Source: SAR86 cluster bacterium REDSEA-S09_B4 (GTDB lineage Bacteria > Pseudomonadota > Gammaproteobacteria > Magnimaribacterales > Magnimaribacteraceae). Taken from it: a DNA stretch of 64,000 nt. The notes under the pieces are model-generated. The model searched no databases. It saw only the letters and a list, made by a program, of their open reading frames with translations, and was not told where the DNA came from. The stretch is taken from assembly GCA_001628005.1 (NCBI GenBank), contig LUQU01000001.1:42752-106751 (forward strand). Reading direction: 5' to 3'. This document shows, one piece after another, positions 34,943 to 44,511 of the stretch; the stretch's first letter is position 1, and every line of letters starts with the position of its first letter. The position numbers and the translations under genes were made by a program.

Positions 34943-36427
34943 CTAATTTTCTGAAAACATTTCTTTATAGAACCTGTACCAATCACTTTGAAACATCTCT
35001 TCAGGGTCGTACTTAAGTTTTAATTTTAAAAATCTAGGGAACTGTGGGTAGGCTTCTAATAATTGATCCTTTCTTGCCCACTTATGATAAGTAAGGAAGT
35101 AAGAACCTCCATGGCTTAACGCTACATCTATTAAAAGCCTAAAATCGCTTTTACCTTTCTCTATGCCATCTTCAGTGTGTTCCACCCTAAGATTTAAGAC
35201 TATGCAAGCATAATCTTTCTTAGCCCAGGGCAAAAAAGTTTCATTATCAGTCTTAATTAAACGGACGGTCCCGTAGATGATATCCATATTCTGAGTTTTA
35301 TTAGCCTCTGAAAGATCATCCATGAAATCGTATATTTTTTCTCTGGGAACATAAACCTCGCTGATCATTAGAGATCCTGGTTTGTAGCCAGCAAGATTCT
35401 TTGCTAGAAAACTTTCGTAATTCTCATCGTAGTAACCCAGCTGATGAGTGTCTGTCCAATATATCTGGCCATCTGTACTTAAGTAATAATTAGTATATTC
35501 ATCGAATACTTGAGCTTTATCAGAATGTGCCAGAACTATAAGATCTTTCCATCTATCGCCTGATATTTCTCCTTGCTGTTCAGGTATGAGAGTTTCGGGA
35601 GGGACTGGTTTGTAAAAAGAATAGACCCCCTTCTTCAAAAAATCTTTAGCGCTGCCATCTGTTTTAAACTGGAGATCACCGTAAAGATAACCATCAGCTA
35701 TCCTTTGAGCAGTTTTCTCAGGAAAGTCCTCTAAATTAATGACTTCAACTACTCTTACAATTTTCTGTCTTGGAGTTAACCTAACATCGACTTCCGTAAT
35801 TACACCAAAAAGACCATAGCCACCTATAACTAAACTAAAAAGTTCAGAATTCTCTGTTCTACTTACATTGAGGACTTTTCCTTTAGCATTTACCAGTCTA
35901 AAGCTTTCAACATCTTGAACCATGGGCTGTAAGACCAGACCTCTTCCATGAACATTGGAAGACAGGGCACCGCCTATTGATAAGAGATCAGCACCTGTTT
36001 GTTTTTGAGTTATTCCCCACTGTCTTCGAGAATATTTTTGAACTTTTATTAAATAATCTATCAACTCGGGCCATTGAATTCCAGCTTCAACAGTTACTAT
36101 CCCTTTGTTTCTATCAAAGCTAAGCACATCATTCATTTTTGACATGCTTATATGTAAAGTCCCCACCCCATACTGTTGACCGCCCATAGAGTGTTGGCCT
36201 CCGGAAATACTTACAGACTTGTTGGTCTGCTTAGCCGTTTTTATTAAACCTAGTACATCAAGAGTAGACTTAGGATAATGTATTGAATCTACTAAAGAAG
36301 GATTCAGTCTTGAATGTAAGTCATTCAATAAATTGGGGTTAGATCCAGTATCACTAAATCCAGATTGGTATAAGCCAAGCCCTAATAAAAAAGAACAAAA
36401 GTATTTGATGGCTTTACCAAGCTTCAA
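34943..36427 (-). CDS. Exported FAD-binding (PCMH-type) oxidoreductase
   Basis: A 494-residue flavoprotein. An N-terminal signal peptide (MKLGKAIKYFCSFLLGLGLYQSGFS) is followed by the FAD-binding module HYPKSTLDVLGLIKTAKQTNKSVSISGGQHSMGGQQYG, where the first Gly-His region often carries covalent FAD, then TGADLLSIGGALSSNVHGRG and GGYGLFGVITEVDVRL. The start is TTG at 36427 with AAAGGG upstream. The family oxidises sugars or lactones or other hydroxylated substrates. The C-terminal catalytic domain is diverged, so the substrate is unknown. Confidence 0.85.
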   Translation of the reverse strand: MKLGKAIKYFCSFLLGLGLYQSGFSDTGSNPNLLNDLHSRLNPSLVDSIHYPKSTLDVLGLIKTAKQTNKSVSISGGQHSMGGQQYGVGTLHISMSKMNDVLSFDRNKGIVTVEAGIQWPELIDYLIKVQKYSRRQWGITQKQTGADLLSIGGALSSNVHGRGLVLQPMVQDVESFRLVNAKGKVLNVSRTENSELFSLVIGGYGLFGVITEVDVRLTPRQKIVRVVEVINLEDFPEKTAQRIADGYLYGDLQFKTDGSAKDFLKKGVYSFYKPVPPETLIPEQQGEISGDRWKDLIVLAHSDKAQVFDEYTNYYLSTDGQIYWTDTHQLGYYDENYESFLAKNLAGYKPGSLMISEVYVPREKIYDFMDDLSEANKTQNMDIIYGTVRLIKTDNETFLPWAKKDYACIVLNLRVEHTEDGIEKGKSDFRLLIDVALSHGGSYFLTYHKWARKDQLLEAYPQFPRFLKLKLKYDPEEMFQSDWYRFYKEMFSEN

Positions 36428-36453
36428 CTTCTTACCCTTTATATATCTATCTA

Positions 36454-36936
36454 CTAATTATCAAAATCAGCAGCTTGAGTTTTGTGAACTCCACCATAAT
36501 TGGCTCCAGAGTAATGTTGACTCTTTACGACCCAGTTTCCATTTTCCCTTACCCAATTCATTGTCACCCTAGTTCGATAATCCGATGCTGTACCCCCAGC
36601 CTGGACCATACCTTCGGCATAAAATCTAACAAACACTACGTCTTCTGAAAGCTGTATAGCTTCTGGGTAAAAAATATTAGTTACTCCCCCTTGGCTAAAT
36701 CTCTGCCATTGTTCAACCGAAGAAATTTGTTTAGGTTTGTGAAAACTTCCATCTGAATTTGTGCCATAAGTACCAGATCTGCTCTCCAGCTCAACAACTG
36801 TCTCATAATCTTCACTATTCCTTGCTTCAAAATATTTCTGCAAAGAAGCTAGAACATCTTTTTCGGATTTAAGATGTCCATCAGCACTTAAGACTGTAAA
36901 AAATAACAATCCAAAAATTAAAGTTAAGTATTTCAT
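36454..36936 (-). CDS. Exported SnoaL/NTF2-like protein
   Basis: A 160-residue protein. The ORF track begins at TTG 36975, but the ATG at 36936 has AAGGAGAG upstream and starts a clean signal peptide (MKYLTLIFGLLFFTVLSADG). The mature part, DVLASLQKYFEARNSEDYETVVELE... VTMNWVRENGNWVVKSQHYS, has the cone-like NTF2 fold pattern of SnoaL-type proteins. Such proteins bind or isomerise small hydrophobic compounds. It lies directly upstream of the FAD oxidoreductase gene in the same direction. Confidence 0.7.
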   Translation of the reverse strand: MKYLTLIFGLLFFTVLSADGHLKSEKDVLASLQKYFEARNSEDYETVVELESRSGTYGTNSDGSFHKPKQISSVEQWQRFSQGGVTNIFYPEAIQLSEDVVFVRFYAEGMVQAGGTASDYRTRVTMNWVRENGNWVVKSQHYSGANYGGVHKTQAADFDN

Positions 36937-36988
36937 TTTCTCTCCTTTTTTAAATTTATTGACTAAGCTTAGCAAAAAGGAAGAACAA

Positions 36989-38806
36989 TTACTTTTCAGC
37001 TATCATTTTGTCTACTAGTTCTTCAACGATAAATAAAGGGGGTTGTCCTTGTTCTAATACTATTGAGTGAAAATCTTTAATGTCAAAATTATCGCCCAAT
37101 TCCTCTTTAGCTTTCTCTCTTAGCTCTAGGATCTTTAACATTCCAACTTTGTAGCTACAAGCCTGACCGGGCCAGACAATATACCTTTCAATCTCAACTC
37201 TAACTTCGGTATCAGACATACCGGTAATATCTTTCATATAAGCCATGGCTTCTTCTCTGGTCCAGCGTTTAAAGTGCAAACCGGTGTCTACCACCAATCG
37301 TACTGCCCTGAATAATTCACTTTGCAAAACACCTAATTCATCATATGGATCCTCAGCTAATCCAGCTTCTACGGCTAACCTCTCTGAATAAAGAGCCCAA
37401 CCTTCACTAAAAGCTGAAGTGCCATAACCAAACCTTCTATACAGAGTAAGATCTTCATTTTCTAAGTTGAGAGCAACTTGCAGGTGGTGCCCTGGAATAG
37501 CTTCATGAAAAGCTAATGTACGCATACTGTATGTGGGTGTTTGTTTGATGTCATAAAGATTGGCATAAAAGACTCCCGGTCTACTACCATCAAGGGCTGG
37601 CGACATGTAATAGCCTCCGGCTTGATTCTTCTCAGAATACTCAGGAACTGCCCTTACCTCGACTTTAGATGTTGGCATGTTATGAAAATAATCCCCTGCA
37701 ATCTGCCAGGTCTCTTCTACGATCGAATTGTAGTCATTAACGACAGTCTCTTTCCTATCTGGCGTATCTGCATACAAGAAATTGGGATCTTCATTTAATT
37801 TATTCATCAATTTGCCAACATTAACTTCTTCTCCATACCCGAGATCCAAAGCTATAGCTTGCATTCGTTTAGTAATTCTATCGACCTCTGCAAGGCCTAT
37901 GTCGTGTATATCTTGAGCAGAATAATCTGTGGTTGTATAAACCTTGAGTCTTAAAGCATAAAATTCATCTCCGTTAGGTAAAGACCAAACTCCGTGAAAT
38001 TCGTTGGCTTGTGATCTGGTTTCTTTTATAAATTCATATAGAAGCCTAAACCCAGGATTAACACTATTTTCTATAGATTCGTCTAATTGAGAGATGAGTT
38101 CTTTTATGTCTTCTTCATCTAAATTTAAATCATTGATTTTTCTTATATAAACCTTTCTTAAAGGATTGTCGTTTTTAGTGAAGTTTAGGAATTCATCTAA
38201 CTGACGAACAACATGATCAAAAACAAATTCTGGCGGAAAGATTCCAGCCTTTTTCTGTTCATTCAAAATCTCTAGAGTTCCTTTAAATGAATCATCAAAT
38301 AAATCTAATCTTTCAATATAGGCTTCAGCTTCTTTTTTATTTCTTATAGGGTGAACATCAGTCATAAACTCAACTAGATTTAAATGAATTCCACCGATTT
38401 GATTTAGGGGGTAATTATGAAAAGGAAATTCCTCCTCTTCTTTTATGAAGTTATTCAAGTCAAAAACTGCTATCTTTTTTGTTATCTTCTGTTGCTCAGA
38501 TAAAGACTCCTCATCATAGGAAAGAAGCATTGCTCTTGAATTTTTAGCATCAATTAAATCTTCTTCAAGATCATCTAACCCAGATATAGAGATTTTGGAT
38601 TGATGATTTGTTACCCAATTAAATCGATCTATCGCCCCTAGATAAGTTAGAGACTCAGGGGAATCCAGCATTTCTGATATAAGCTCTTTGGCTAGATAAT
38701 GGTCTAAAGAAAAAGGTTTAAATAAAAATAGATTACTTAGATAAATTACCCCTACAAGCAAGAGTAATCCTAACGAGTAAAGAGCAGCTTTTAAAAACTT
38801 TTTCAT
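36989..38806 (-). CDS. DUF885 family protein (HExxxGHH putative metallopeptidase)
   Basis: A 605-residue protein with an N-terminal helix (LKAALYSLGLLLLVGVIYLSNLFLF) and the DUF885 body. The conserved AFHEAIPGHHLQVALNLE motif contains a HExxxGHH zinc-like site, followed by FSEGWALYSERLAVE, also characteristic. These proteins resemble gluzincin peptidases, but substrates are mostly undefined. The C-terminal WPGQACSYKVGMLKILELR is the usual ending. The start overlaps the stop of the next upstream gene by 4 bases, so the two are coupled. Confidence 0.87.
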   Translation of the reverse strand: MKKFLKAALYSLGLLLLVGVIYLSNLFLFKPFSLDHYLAKELISEMLDSPESLTYLGAIDRFNWVTNHQSKISISGLDDLEEDLIDAKNSRAMLLSYDEESLSEQQKITKKIAVFDLNNFIKEEEEFPFHNYPLNQIGGIHLNLVEFMTDVHPIRNKKEAEAYIERLDLFDDSFKGTLEILNEQKKAGIFPPEFVFDHVVRQLDEFLNFTKNDNPLRKVYIRKINDLNLDEEDIKELISQLDESIENSVNPGFRLLYEFIKETRSQANEFHGVWSLPNGDEFYALRLKVYTTTDYSAQDIHDIGLAEVDRITKRMQAIALDLGYGEEVNVGKLMNKLNEDPNFLYADTPDRKETVVNDYNSIVEETWQIAGDYFHNMPTSKVEVRAVPEYSEKNQAGGYYMSPALDGSRPGVFYANLYDIKQTPTYSMRTLAFHEAIPGHHLQVALNLENEDLTLYRRFGYGTSAFSEGWALYSERLAVEAGLAEDPYDELGVLQSELFRAVRLVVDTGLHFKRWTREEAMAYMKDITGMSDTEVRVEIERYIVWPGQACSYKVGMLKILELREKAKEELGDNFDIKDFHSIVLEQGQPPLFIVEELVDKMIAEK

Positions 38807-39225
38807 TTCAATACCAACCTTACTGGCACACCAGAGCAGTTCTCTTTACTGGTTGCACCAAAGGACAGGATGTCCAACATCTTGTCTGCAAAAGCATATT
38901 TCTCCCTCCTCAATTTGTGATAAAAATCGTGTGACTCTCTATTAGCAAAAGCTTCGTACTTTTGTTCCTTTTCATCTCTGATAATTGAAACTTCTACCCC
39001 ATCACTTGATTGTTTTATCCAGTAAGACTCATCAGTGCCATGCTCTATCCAGGAATCATTATCAGAGTCTACTATCCAGACTCTGATATTCTTAGTGCTT
39101 CCGTCTGATTCGGGTCTAGTCAGTGTCGCCACTTCACCGCCTAATTCAGATAAAGCAACGAGCGAAGTTCCGTAAAGAACTATCGCACCCAATAAGAGCG
39201 CAATAAATTTAAAAGTTCTTTTCAT
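38803..39225 (-). CDS. Membrane-anchored small protein, possibly flavin-split-barrel
   Basis: A 140-residue protein with an N-terminal membrane segment (FIALLLGAIVLYGTSLVAL). The pattern LTRPESDGSTKNIRVWIVDSDNDSWIEHGTDESYWIKQ... VEVSIIRDEKEQKYEAFA loosely follows the deazaflavin/FMN split-barrel proteins, but the match is weak. It overlaps the DUF885 gene by 4 bases and is in the same operon. Function unknown. Confidence 0.6.
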   Translation of the reverse strand: MKRTFKFIALLLGAIVLYGTSLVALSELGGEVATLTRPESDGSTKNIRVWIVDSDNDSWIEHGTDESYWIKQSSDGVEVSIIRDEKEQKYEAFANRESHDFYHKLRREKYAFADKMLDILSFGATSKENCSGVPVRLVLK

Positions 39226-39250
39226 AACTTCTTTCTTCTACTTTAAAGTC

Positions 39251-39940
39251 TTATTTGATTCTGACCATCAAATCATCAGAGTGGTTCCTTATATCTGTTT
39301 TTGCATCTGCCAACCCTGATTCAAAAAGGTCTCCAAGAGCACTGCTTTTTTTAGCGAAATCAGTGTAACTTTCATAACCACAGTAAAAGTACCATGCCAT
39401 TTCGGGACCCCATGCATGTTCAGCCATGACACAGCCTTCAAAGGCTTCGTTATAAGCATCAAATAACATTTTAGCTCTATCACGCATCTCATTTATGGTT
39501 AAAAAAGGTCCAAATGTGTAAGTGGCTCTTAGGACATAAGGTGTCCTCTTCATAGCATTCCTTTCAACAATAGCAACGAGATGATCTGAATGATCTCCGT
39601 AAAGTTGGTTAGGCTCTCTAGCAGCAGGTGCATTAGAATCATTTATCTCACCAAATTGCTCCCAGGAATCAAAATAACAATACGAATAGTAAGCTCTCTC
39701 TCCTCCAAACTGATGCCTTAGAAGACCACAGTTGTAATAGCCGTTCTCCTCTAAAGTAGCAAGATTTTCTAAAATTGACCTTTCTACCCTTTGGGGTTGA
39801 GACCCAGCGGGGATGGTATAGGTAGAATTATAAGCAAAGTTGTATTCATGTTCAGATTCAGGACTGTCAGTTTCTTCATGATGTGCAGCAAATATTGTCG
39901 TGCTTAAACCCAAGATTAAGATAGTTAAAAAGTTTTTCAT
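39251..39940 (-). CDS. Exported protein with an internal duplication, unknown function
   Basis: The track starts at 39985, but the ATG at 39940 has a GGAGGA Shine-Dalgarno and begins a signal peptide (MKNFLTILILGLSTTIFAA). The mature part of about 210 residues contains two related units: GYYNCGLLRHQFGGERAYYSYCYFDSWEQF and FEGCVMAEHAWGPEMAWYFYCGYESYTDF. Each has a Cys, a pair of aromatic residues and a second Cys, so it probably arose by tandem duplication, perhaps of a dimeric alpha/beta-barrel-like unit. I do not recognise the family. Confidence 0.6.
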   Translation of the reverse strand: MKNFLTILILGLSTTIFAAHHEETDSPESEHEYNFAYNSTYTIPAGSQPQRVERSILENLATLEENGYYNCGLLRHQFGGERAYYSYCYFDSWEQFGEINDSNAPAAREPNQLYGDHSDHLVAIVERNAMKRTPYVLRATYTFGPFLTINEMRDRAKMLFDAYNEAFEGCVMAEHAWGPEMAWYFYCGYESYTDFAKKSSALGDLFESGLADAKTDIRNHSDDLMVRIK

Positions 39941-40084
39941 TTGTATTCCTCCAGAATAGTTTTTTATCTTTTTTGACTTTACCATTTTTTATTTTTATAA
40001 AAACCCCTTTCTTTGAATTAGTAGACATAAGACTTTTGTTAAGATGTATTTCTAAACCTAAATAAAAAACAGAGGATATAAAAA

Positions 40085-41056
40085 TTGACTGACGATTTTT
40101 ACAAAAAGAAGAGGCCTGATGGCGATGAGTACAATCCAATGAGTGAGCCTCGTTTTGCTGAAATTGCTACTTTCATGCGAGCACCTCTAGTTGAATCATT
40201 GGACAATGTGGACATTGGTCTTATTGGTGTTCCAACCGACTTGGGGGTTACAAATCGTCCAGGAGCGAGACATGGGCCGAGGGAAATCCGTAACTCTTCT
40301 AGCTTGATGCGTACTTTTAATTTAGGCATGAATATAAATCCTTATAAATTATGTCGTATAGCTGATTTAGGGGATGTAGCCTTTTCTCATCGTTATGACT
40401 TAGAAAAGCAAGTTGAAGAAATTGAATCTTTTTACCAGAAAGTTATAGAGAAGAATATTTTTCCTATCAGCGCTGGTGGTGATCATTCGATCACTTACCC
40501 GATCTTAAGGGCAATAGGAAAAAATGAACCTGTCGGAATGGTCCATGTGGATGCCCACACCGATACATGGGGGGAGATTTGGGGCTCAAAATTTACTCAT
40601 GGAGCTCCATTTAAACTTGCTGTAGAAGCAGGAGTTCTTGACCCAAAGAGAACAATTCAAATTGGTATCAGAGGGGGTCAAAATTTTATGGACGGTATAG
40701 AGTTTTCCCAAGATCAAGGTATGCGTGTGGTTTTTATGGATGAATTCTCTTCTCTAGGCGTAGATAAAGTCATTGAAGAAGCCAGAAAGGTTGTAGGTGA
40801 CGGAAGAACTTATATTTCTTTTGATGTAGACGGACTTGATCCAGTTTATGCCCCCGGTACGGGAACACCAGAAGTAGGCGGAATAACAACCTTAGAAGCA
40901 CAACAACTTCTAAGAGGCTTAAAGGGACTTAACTTAATAGGAGGTGATGTTGTTGAAGTAGCGCCTCCATTTGATAACACTGGAAACACAGCTTTAGTGG
41001 GTGCGACCATGATGTTTGAAATCCTTTCTTTGATAGCAGATACAAATTTCGGGTAA
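40085..41056 (+). CDS. speB: Agmatinase (ureohydrolase)
   Basis: A 323-residue ureohydrolase. The two Mn-binding signatures are present: GGDHSITYP, HVDAHTDTWGE, and SFDVDGLDPVYAPGTGTPEVGG. Agmatinase splits agmatine into putrescine and urea; related guanidinobutyrase or other guanidino hydrolases have the same core, so the substrate is probable rather than certain. The start is TTG at 40085, supported by AGAGGA about 8 bases upstream; the first ATG (40139) would remove 18 residues. The M28 peptidase gene starts 2 bp after its stop, so the two are likely one operon. Confidence 0.82.
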   Translation: MTDDFYKKKRPDGDEYNPMSEPRFAEIATFMRAPLVESLDNVDIGLIGVPTDLGVTNRPGARHGPREIRNSSSLMRTFNLGMNINPYKLCRIADLGDVAFSHRYDLEKQVEEIESFYQKVIEKNIFPISAGGDHSITYPILRAIGKNEPVGMVHVDAHTDTWGEIWGSKFTHGAPFKLAVEAGVLDPKRTIQIGIRGGQNFMDGIEFSQDQGMRVVFMDEFSSLGVDKVIEEARKVVGDGRTYISFDVDGLDPVYAPGTGTPEVGGITTLEAQQLLRGLKGLNLIGGDVVEVAPPFDNTGNTALVGATMMFEILSLIADTNFG

Positions 41057-41058
41057 AG

Positions 41059-43326
41059 ATGCTTAAAAATCGCTTATCTGTTTTAGCTATTTTTCTTACT
41101 TTTATACTCTTTTTTGTACAACACTTCACCACGCAACCCCCTAGCCCAAAGGGATTAGACACCCCTGAGAATCAATTCTCAGCAGTGAGAGCACACAACA
41201 TTTTAAAATCTCTTCTCAGAGAAAATAAGCCACACCCTGTTGGCTCTGACCTTAATAAAATTATTAAAGAAAGACTAAAGAATGAATTAGATCAATTAGG
41301 AATAGAACACCAAGAGCAAAAAACTTGGGCTTGTGCTTCAAGATTCGCAAGTTGTGCTGAAGTAGAGAACCTAATAGGGATTATTCCGGGTAAAACTGAC
41401 CTACCTTATTTGGCTATTATGGCCCATTACGATTCGGTTCCTATGGCACCAGGTGCTGGGGATGATGGAGCTGGGGTAGTAGCAATACTCGAAACCGCTA
41501 GAGCTCTAAAACTAGAAGCGCCTTATAAACATCCAATTATGCTAATCCTCACAGATGCTGAGGAAAATGGTCTTATAGGTGCAGAGGCTTTTTTTAATCA
41601 ACACCCTTTAGCGAAGGAAGTAGGTATTGTTCTCAATATTGAAGGCAGTGGATCTTCTGGAAGCAGCATGGTACTCAGAACTTCAAATAGTAATGAGCTT
41701 TTAATAAAAAGTTATTCAAGCGAAAACATAAGTCCTTACGGATTCTCTTTTATTAAAGAAATTTTTAAGAGGATGCCTAATGACACGGATTTTAGTGTTG
41801 TTGAAAGAGCTAAAATATCAGGCATAGATTTTGCTTTTGCTGGTGAAAGGAATCATTACCACACTCCAAATGATACTGTGGGAAATATTGACCTAAGAAC
41901 TATCCAGCACCATGGAGAAAACATCTTACCTTTGTCTAGAAAATTAGCTTCCTTAGATTGGCAGAATATGGGAGATGAATTTGTTTACGGAGGAGAAATA
42001 TATGGTATTTGGACTCAGTGGAAATCTAGCTACAGTCTGTTTATTTGTATCTTCTCAGCCCTCTTATTGATTACAACTCTTATTAGGTCAAACACCAATA
42101 TAAAGAAAACAGCGTTGGGAGTAGTATTTTCTCCATTAACTTTATTAACAACAATATTGTCTGGTGTTACGGGATTCTATCTGTTGTCCTTCCTTTCAGG
42201 AAACGTAGTTAGTTGGCCTGGTATAGATTGGCCTTATCGTCTGTTATTAATAGGTACGACAAGCATAGGTGCACTGATAGGAACTGCAATTAGTAGAAAG
42301 TTTGTAAACCAAAATGAGATGGTATTTGGTTCTTGGTTCTTTTGGCTCATATTGGCTTTAACTATCACTATTTTCTTACCGGATGCAGCCAATGTATTTA
42401 TCCTTCCGCTAATCTTTGCCAGCATATTGTTGTTCCTTGCAACCTTCTTAAAAGAAGAGAACCAGCCTATATTCTTACTTCTAACCCTGGTAGTTACGCT
42501 TCCGCTAACTTTAGGGCTTATATTTTCTTTAGAACAAAGCCAAGGTTATAAGTTAGTTTGGGCAGTATTACCTTTTGCAGGTCTGTACGCTCTAATAATC
42601 TCGCCTTTCTTATATTCTCTAAATATTAAATCTACTATCTCATATGTTGGTGTGGTTACCTTTGTAGCTTTAATGGTAGGAAGTTTTGCTAATCTTTATA
42701 CGGAAAAAAGACCTCAACATGTAAATATTCATTTCTATGAAGACCTTGATTCAGCTAAATCTTTCATTCATCTGTCAGGCAATTACAAGAATAACTCATC
42801 GGATGATCCAGAACCTTTGATTGAACCTTTGTCTTCATTTGTAGACACCCAAACTACTAAAACTCTCATTCCATTTAGAAAAGAGTATGCCTTAAGATAC
42901 TGGGCTGAAACCAGCTCCAGTGGATGGAAAGGCCCTTTGATAGAAAAACAAGAAAAGCTAGATGGTAGTAAATCACTAAAACTTAATCTAAAGAGCACTA
43001 GATCTGCAAGCAGAATGGTTTTACTTTTGCCAAAAGAATCTAACTTAGAATCCTTTAACTTGGGCTCTTTACAAATTCAACCCACTTTAAGCAGCTGGGG
43101 TCTTTATAAAGGCTATTATGTTGTTTATTTAAACGGCGTTTACGATAAAGAAGTTGAATTAACTCTTAATTTTGAAACAAGTCAAAAAGAAGTAAACGGC
43201 TACCTTATAGACATAAGCACTAAACTTCCCAGCCATCTAGATGATTTATATAAACAGAGGTCTGGCATATTTTCTCCAGTGCATAGAGGAGACCAAGCAA
43301 TACTGATTAAAAAGATTTCAATTTAA
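41059..43326 (+). CDS. Membrane M28 family zinc peptidase (ER-aminopeptidase-like)
   Basis: A 755-residue protein. After an N-terminal helix, the peptidase domain shows the M28 zinc-binding set: MAHYDSVPMAPGAGDDGAGVVAILE, LTDAEENGLIGAEAFF, and HYHTPNDTVGNID. From about residue 325 to 560 there are about eight membrane helices, and a C-terminal extracytoplasmic beta-rich region follows (about 570-755). This is the layout of Fxna/ERMP1-type aminopeptidases. It would trim peptides on the periplasmic side. It is coupled to agmatinase, an unusual partner; the pairing is discussed as a finding. Confidence 0.86.
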   Translation: MLKNRLSVLAIFLTFILFFVQHFTTQPPSPKGLDTPENQFSAVRAHNILKSLLRENKPHPVGSDLNKIIKERLKNELDQLGIEHQEQKTWACASRFASCAEVENLIGIIPGKTDLPYLAIMAHYDSVPMAPGAGDDGAGVVAILETARALKLEAPYKHPIMLILTDAEENGLIGAEAFFNQHPLAKEVGIVLNIEGSGSSGSSMVLRTSNSNELLIKSYSSENISPYGFSFIKEIFKRMPNDTDFSVVERAKISGIDFAFAGERNHYHTPNDTVGNIDLRTIQHHGENILPLSRKLASLDWQNMGDEFVYGGEIYGIWTQWKSSYSLFICIFSALLLITTLIRSNTNIKKTALGVVFSPLTLLTTILSGVTGFYLLSFLSGNVVSWPGIDWPYRLLLIGTTSIGALIGTAISRKFVNQNEMVFGSWFFWLILALTITIFLPDAANVFILPLIFASILLFLATFLKEENQPIFLLLTLVVTLPLTLGLIFSLEQSQGYKLVWAVLPFAGLYALIISPFLYSLNIKSTISYVGVVTFVALMVGSFANLYTEKRPQHVNIHFYEDLDSAKSFIHLSGNYKNNSSDDPEPLIEPLSSFVDTQTTKTLIPFRKEYALRYWAETSSSGWKGPLIEKQEKLDGSKSLKLNLKSTRSASRMVLLLPKESNLESFNLGSLQIQPTLSSWGLYKGYYVVYLNGVYDKEVELTLNFETSQKEVNGYLIDISTKLPSHLDDLYKQRSGIFSPVHRGDQAILIKKISI

Positions 43327-43343
43327 AGGTTAAAATCCAAAAA

Positions 43344-44444
43344 CTAGAACGATTTCCTAAAAACTAAATTTAAAGATTCACTGACTTCCATTTGAGGACC
43401 ATTAAGTTTTTGTTCTATTGGAAAGGCTAATTCAAGACCTATACTATTTCCAGAGCCCATTCTTAGTAGCCGATTAACTCCCAAAGCAATTTCATAAGAC
43501 TTTCCGCCATAATTCTTAGGGTTTGAGGTTTGTACTGGCGCCATTATCTTGCTATCGCTTCCTTCTATGGACCCTTTATATAAGAAACCACCTCTTACAG
43601 AAAACGATAATTGCTCAGATATATCCTTACTAATCCAGATATCTAGAGAAAAACTATTGCCAAAGTTCCATGCCTTTTTATCAATGGCCTGTTTATTTTT
43701 AATTTGAGCGCCATAAGTCCTATTTTCATCCTTTTTTACAAAAGTTACTGCTGTAATAAGAGAAGTTGATTTATCCCCTATTTGCATTGCATAGGGCAAA
43801 CGCATTTTCATATTCATATTCATTGGGCTGAGCACTTCATCTTCACTGTCATTAGCTCCAATAGATTTTACTAAACCAATTTCTAAGTGAAGATTTGAAC
43901 TTTTAGTCTCTTTAATTTCAATCAAAGAAGATAAGCTAAGATTTGATAAATCGGATGTTTGAGTTTTAAAAGATCCAATATATGACCTATTGGCCATAGC
44001 CGTATAAGTGTTCAAACTCATATCTTGGCTAATGTACACGGCCATAAACATCAAAGTATATTTATCTGTTAAACCATACATTCCTTCTAACATAGACATC
44101 TGCATGTTCATATTTTTAGGAACAACACTTAAATTAGGAGAGAAAGAACCATTTTGAAATGGGTTAGGTAAAGAGATTATTTCTTGATCTGTAAGCCTAG
44201 TCCCCTGATTACTATTCTTTTCCATGCTCATACTCATTTGCCTGATCGAGAACATAAATTCTCCTTGCCTGTGGTATTCCCCTCCCATAACCCCTGAAGG
44301 AGAATGATGAGAAGCTTTGTGCATAATGTGATTTTTCATATGAGAATGATTCATTCTCGTTTCTTCAGAATAACTGCTTAAAGAAAAACAAAGAAGCAAT
44401 ACGAAAGTACTGCTAAATATAAAGAGTTTTCTTGGTCTTAACAT
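43344..44444 (-). CDS. Met-rich outer-membrane-type protein, possibly copper-related
   Basis: About 366 residues after correcting the start to the ATG at 44444 (the track uses TTG 44459). A signal peptide is followed by a His/Met-rich region (MNHSHMKNHIMHKASHHSPSGVMGGEYH) and alternating beta-strand-like stretches carrying MxM repeats (FSIRQMSMSMEK, NMNMQMSMLEGMYG, MNMNMKMRLPYA). The terminal residues LNLVFRKSF end in Phe as in outer-membrane beta barrels. The closest pattern known to me is a family of Met-rich outer-membrane proteins found near metal resistance genes, but none lies nearby here. Copper or silver binding is inference from composition. Confidence 0.65.
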   Translation of the reverse strand: MLRPRKLFIFSSTFVLLLCFSLSSYSEETRMNHSHMKNHIMHKASHHSPSGVMGGEYHRQGEFMFSIRQMSMSMEKNSNQGTRLTDQEIISLPNPFQNGSFSPNLSVVPKNMNMQMSMLEGMYGLTDKYTLMFMAVYISQDMSLNTYTAMANRSYIGSFKTQTSDLSNLSLSSLIEIKETKSSNLHLEIGLVKSIGANDSEDEVLSPMNMNMKMRLPYAMQIGDKSTSLITAVTFVKKDENRTYGAQIKNKQAIDKKAWNFGNSFSLDIWISKDISEQLSFSVRGGFLYKGSIEGSDSKIMAPVQTSNPKNYGGKSYEIALGVNRLLRMGSGNSIGLELAFPIEQKLNGPQMEVSESLNLVFRKSF

Positions 44445-44480
44445 TTTAAATATTATCAATAGTGGCGGAGCTTAAGGTTA

Positions 44481-44508
44481 AAAAGGAAGAAAATCTCCCT
44501 TTTTTTAT
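44481..44508 (-). terminator. Rho-independent terminator after aroK
   Basis: On the minus strand, AAAAGGGAG and CTTCCTTTT form a 9-bp stem (one G-U) around an ATTTT loop, just after the aroK stop at 44512. The T-rich descending arm acts as the tail. Confidence 0.55.
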
Positions 44509-44511
44509 TCC

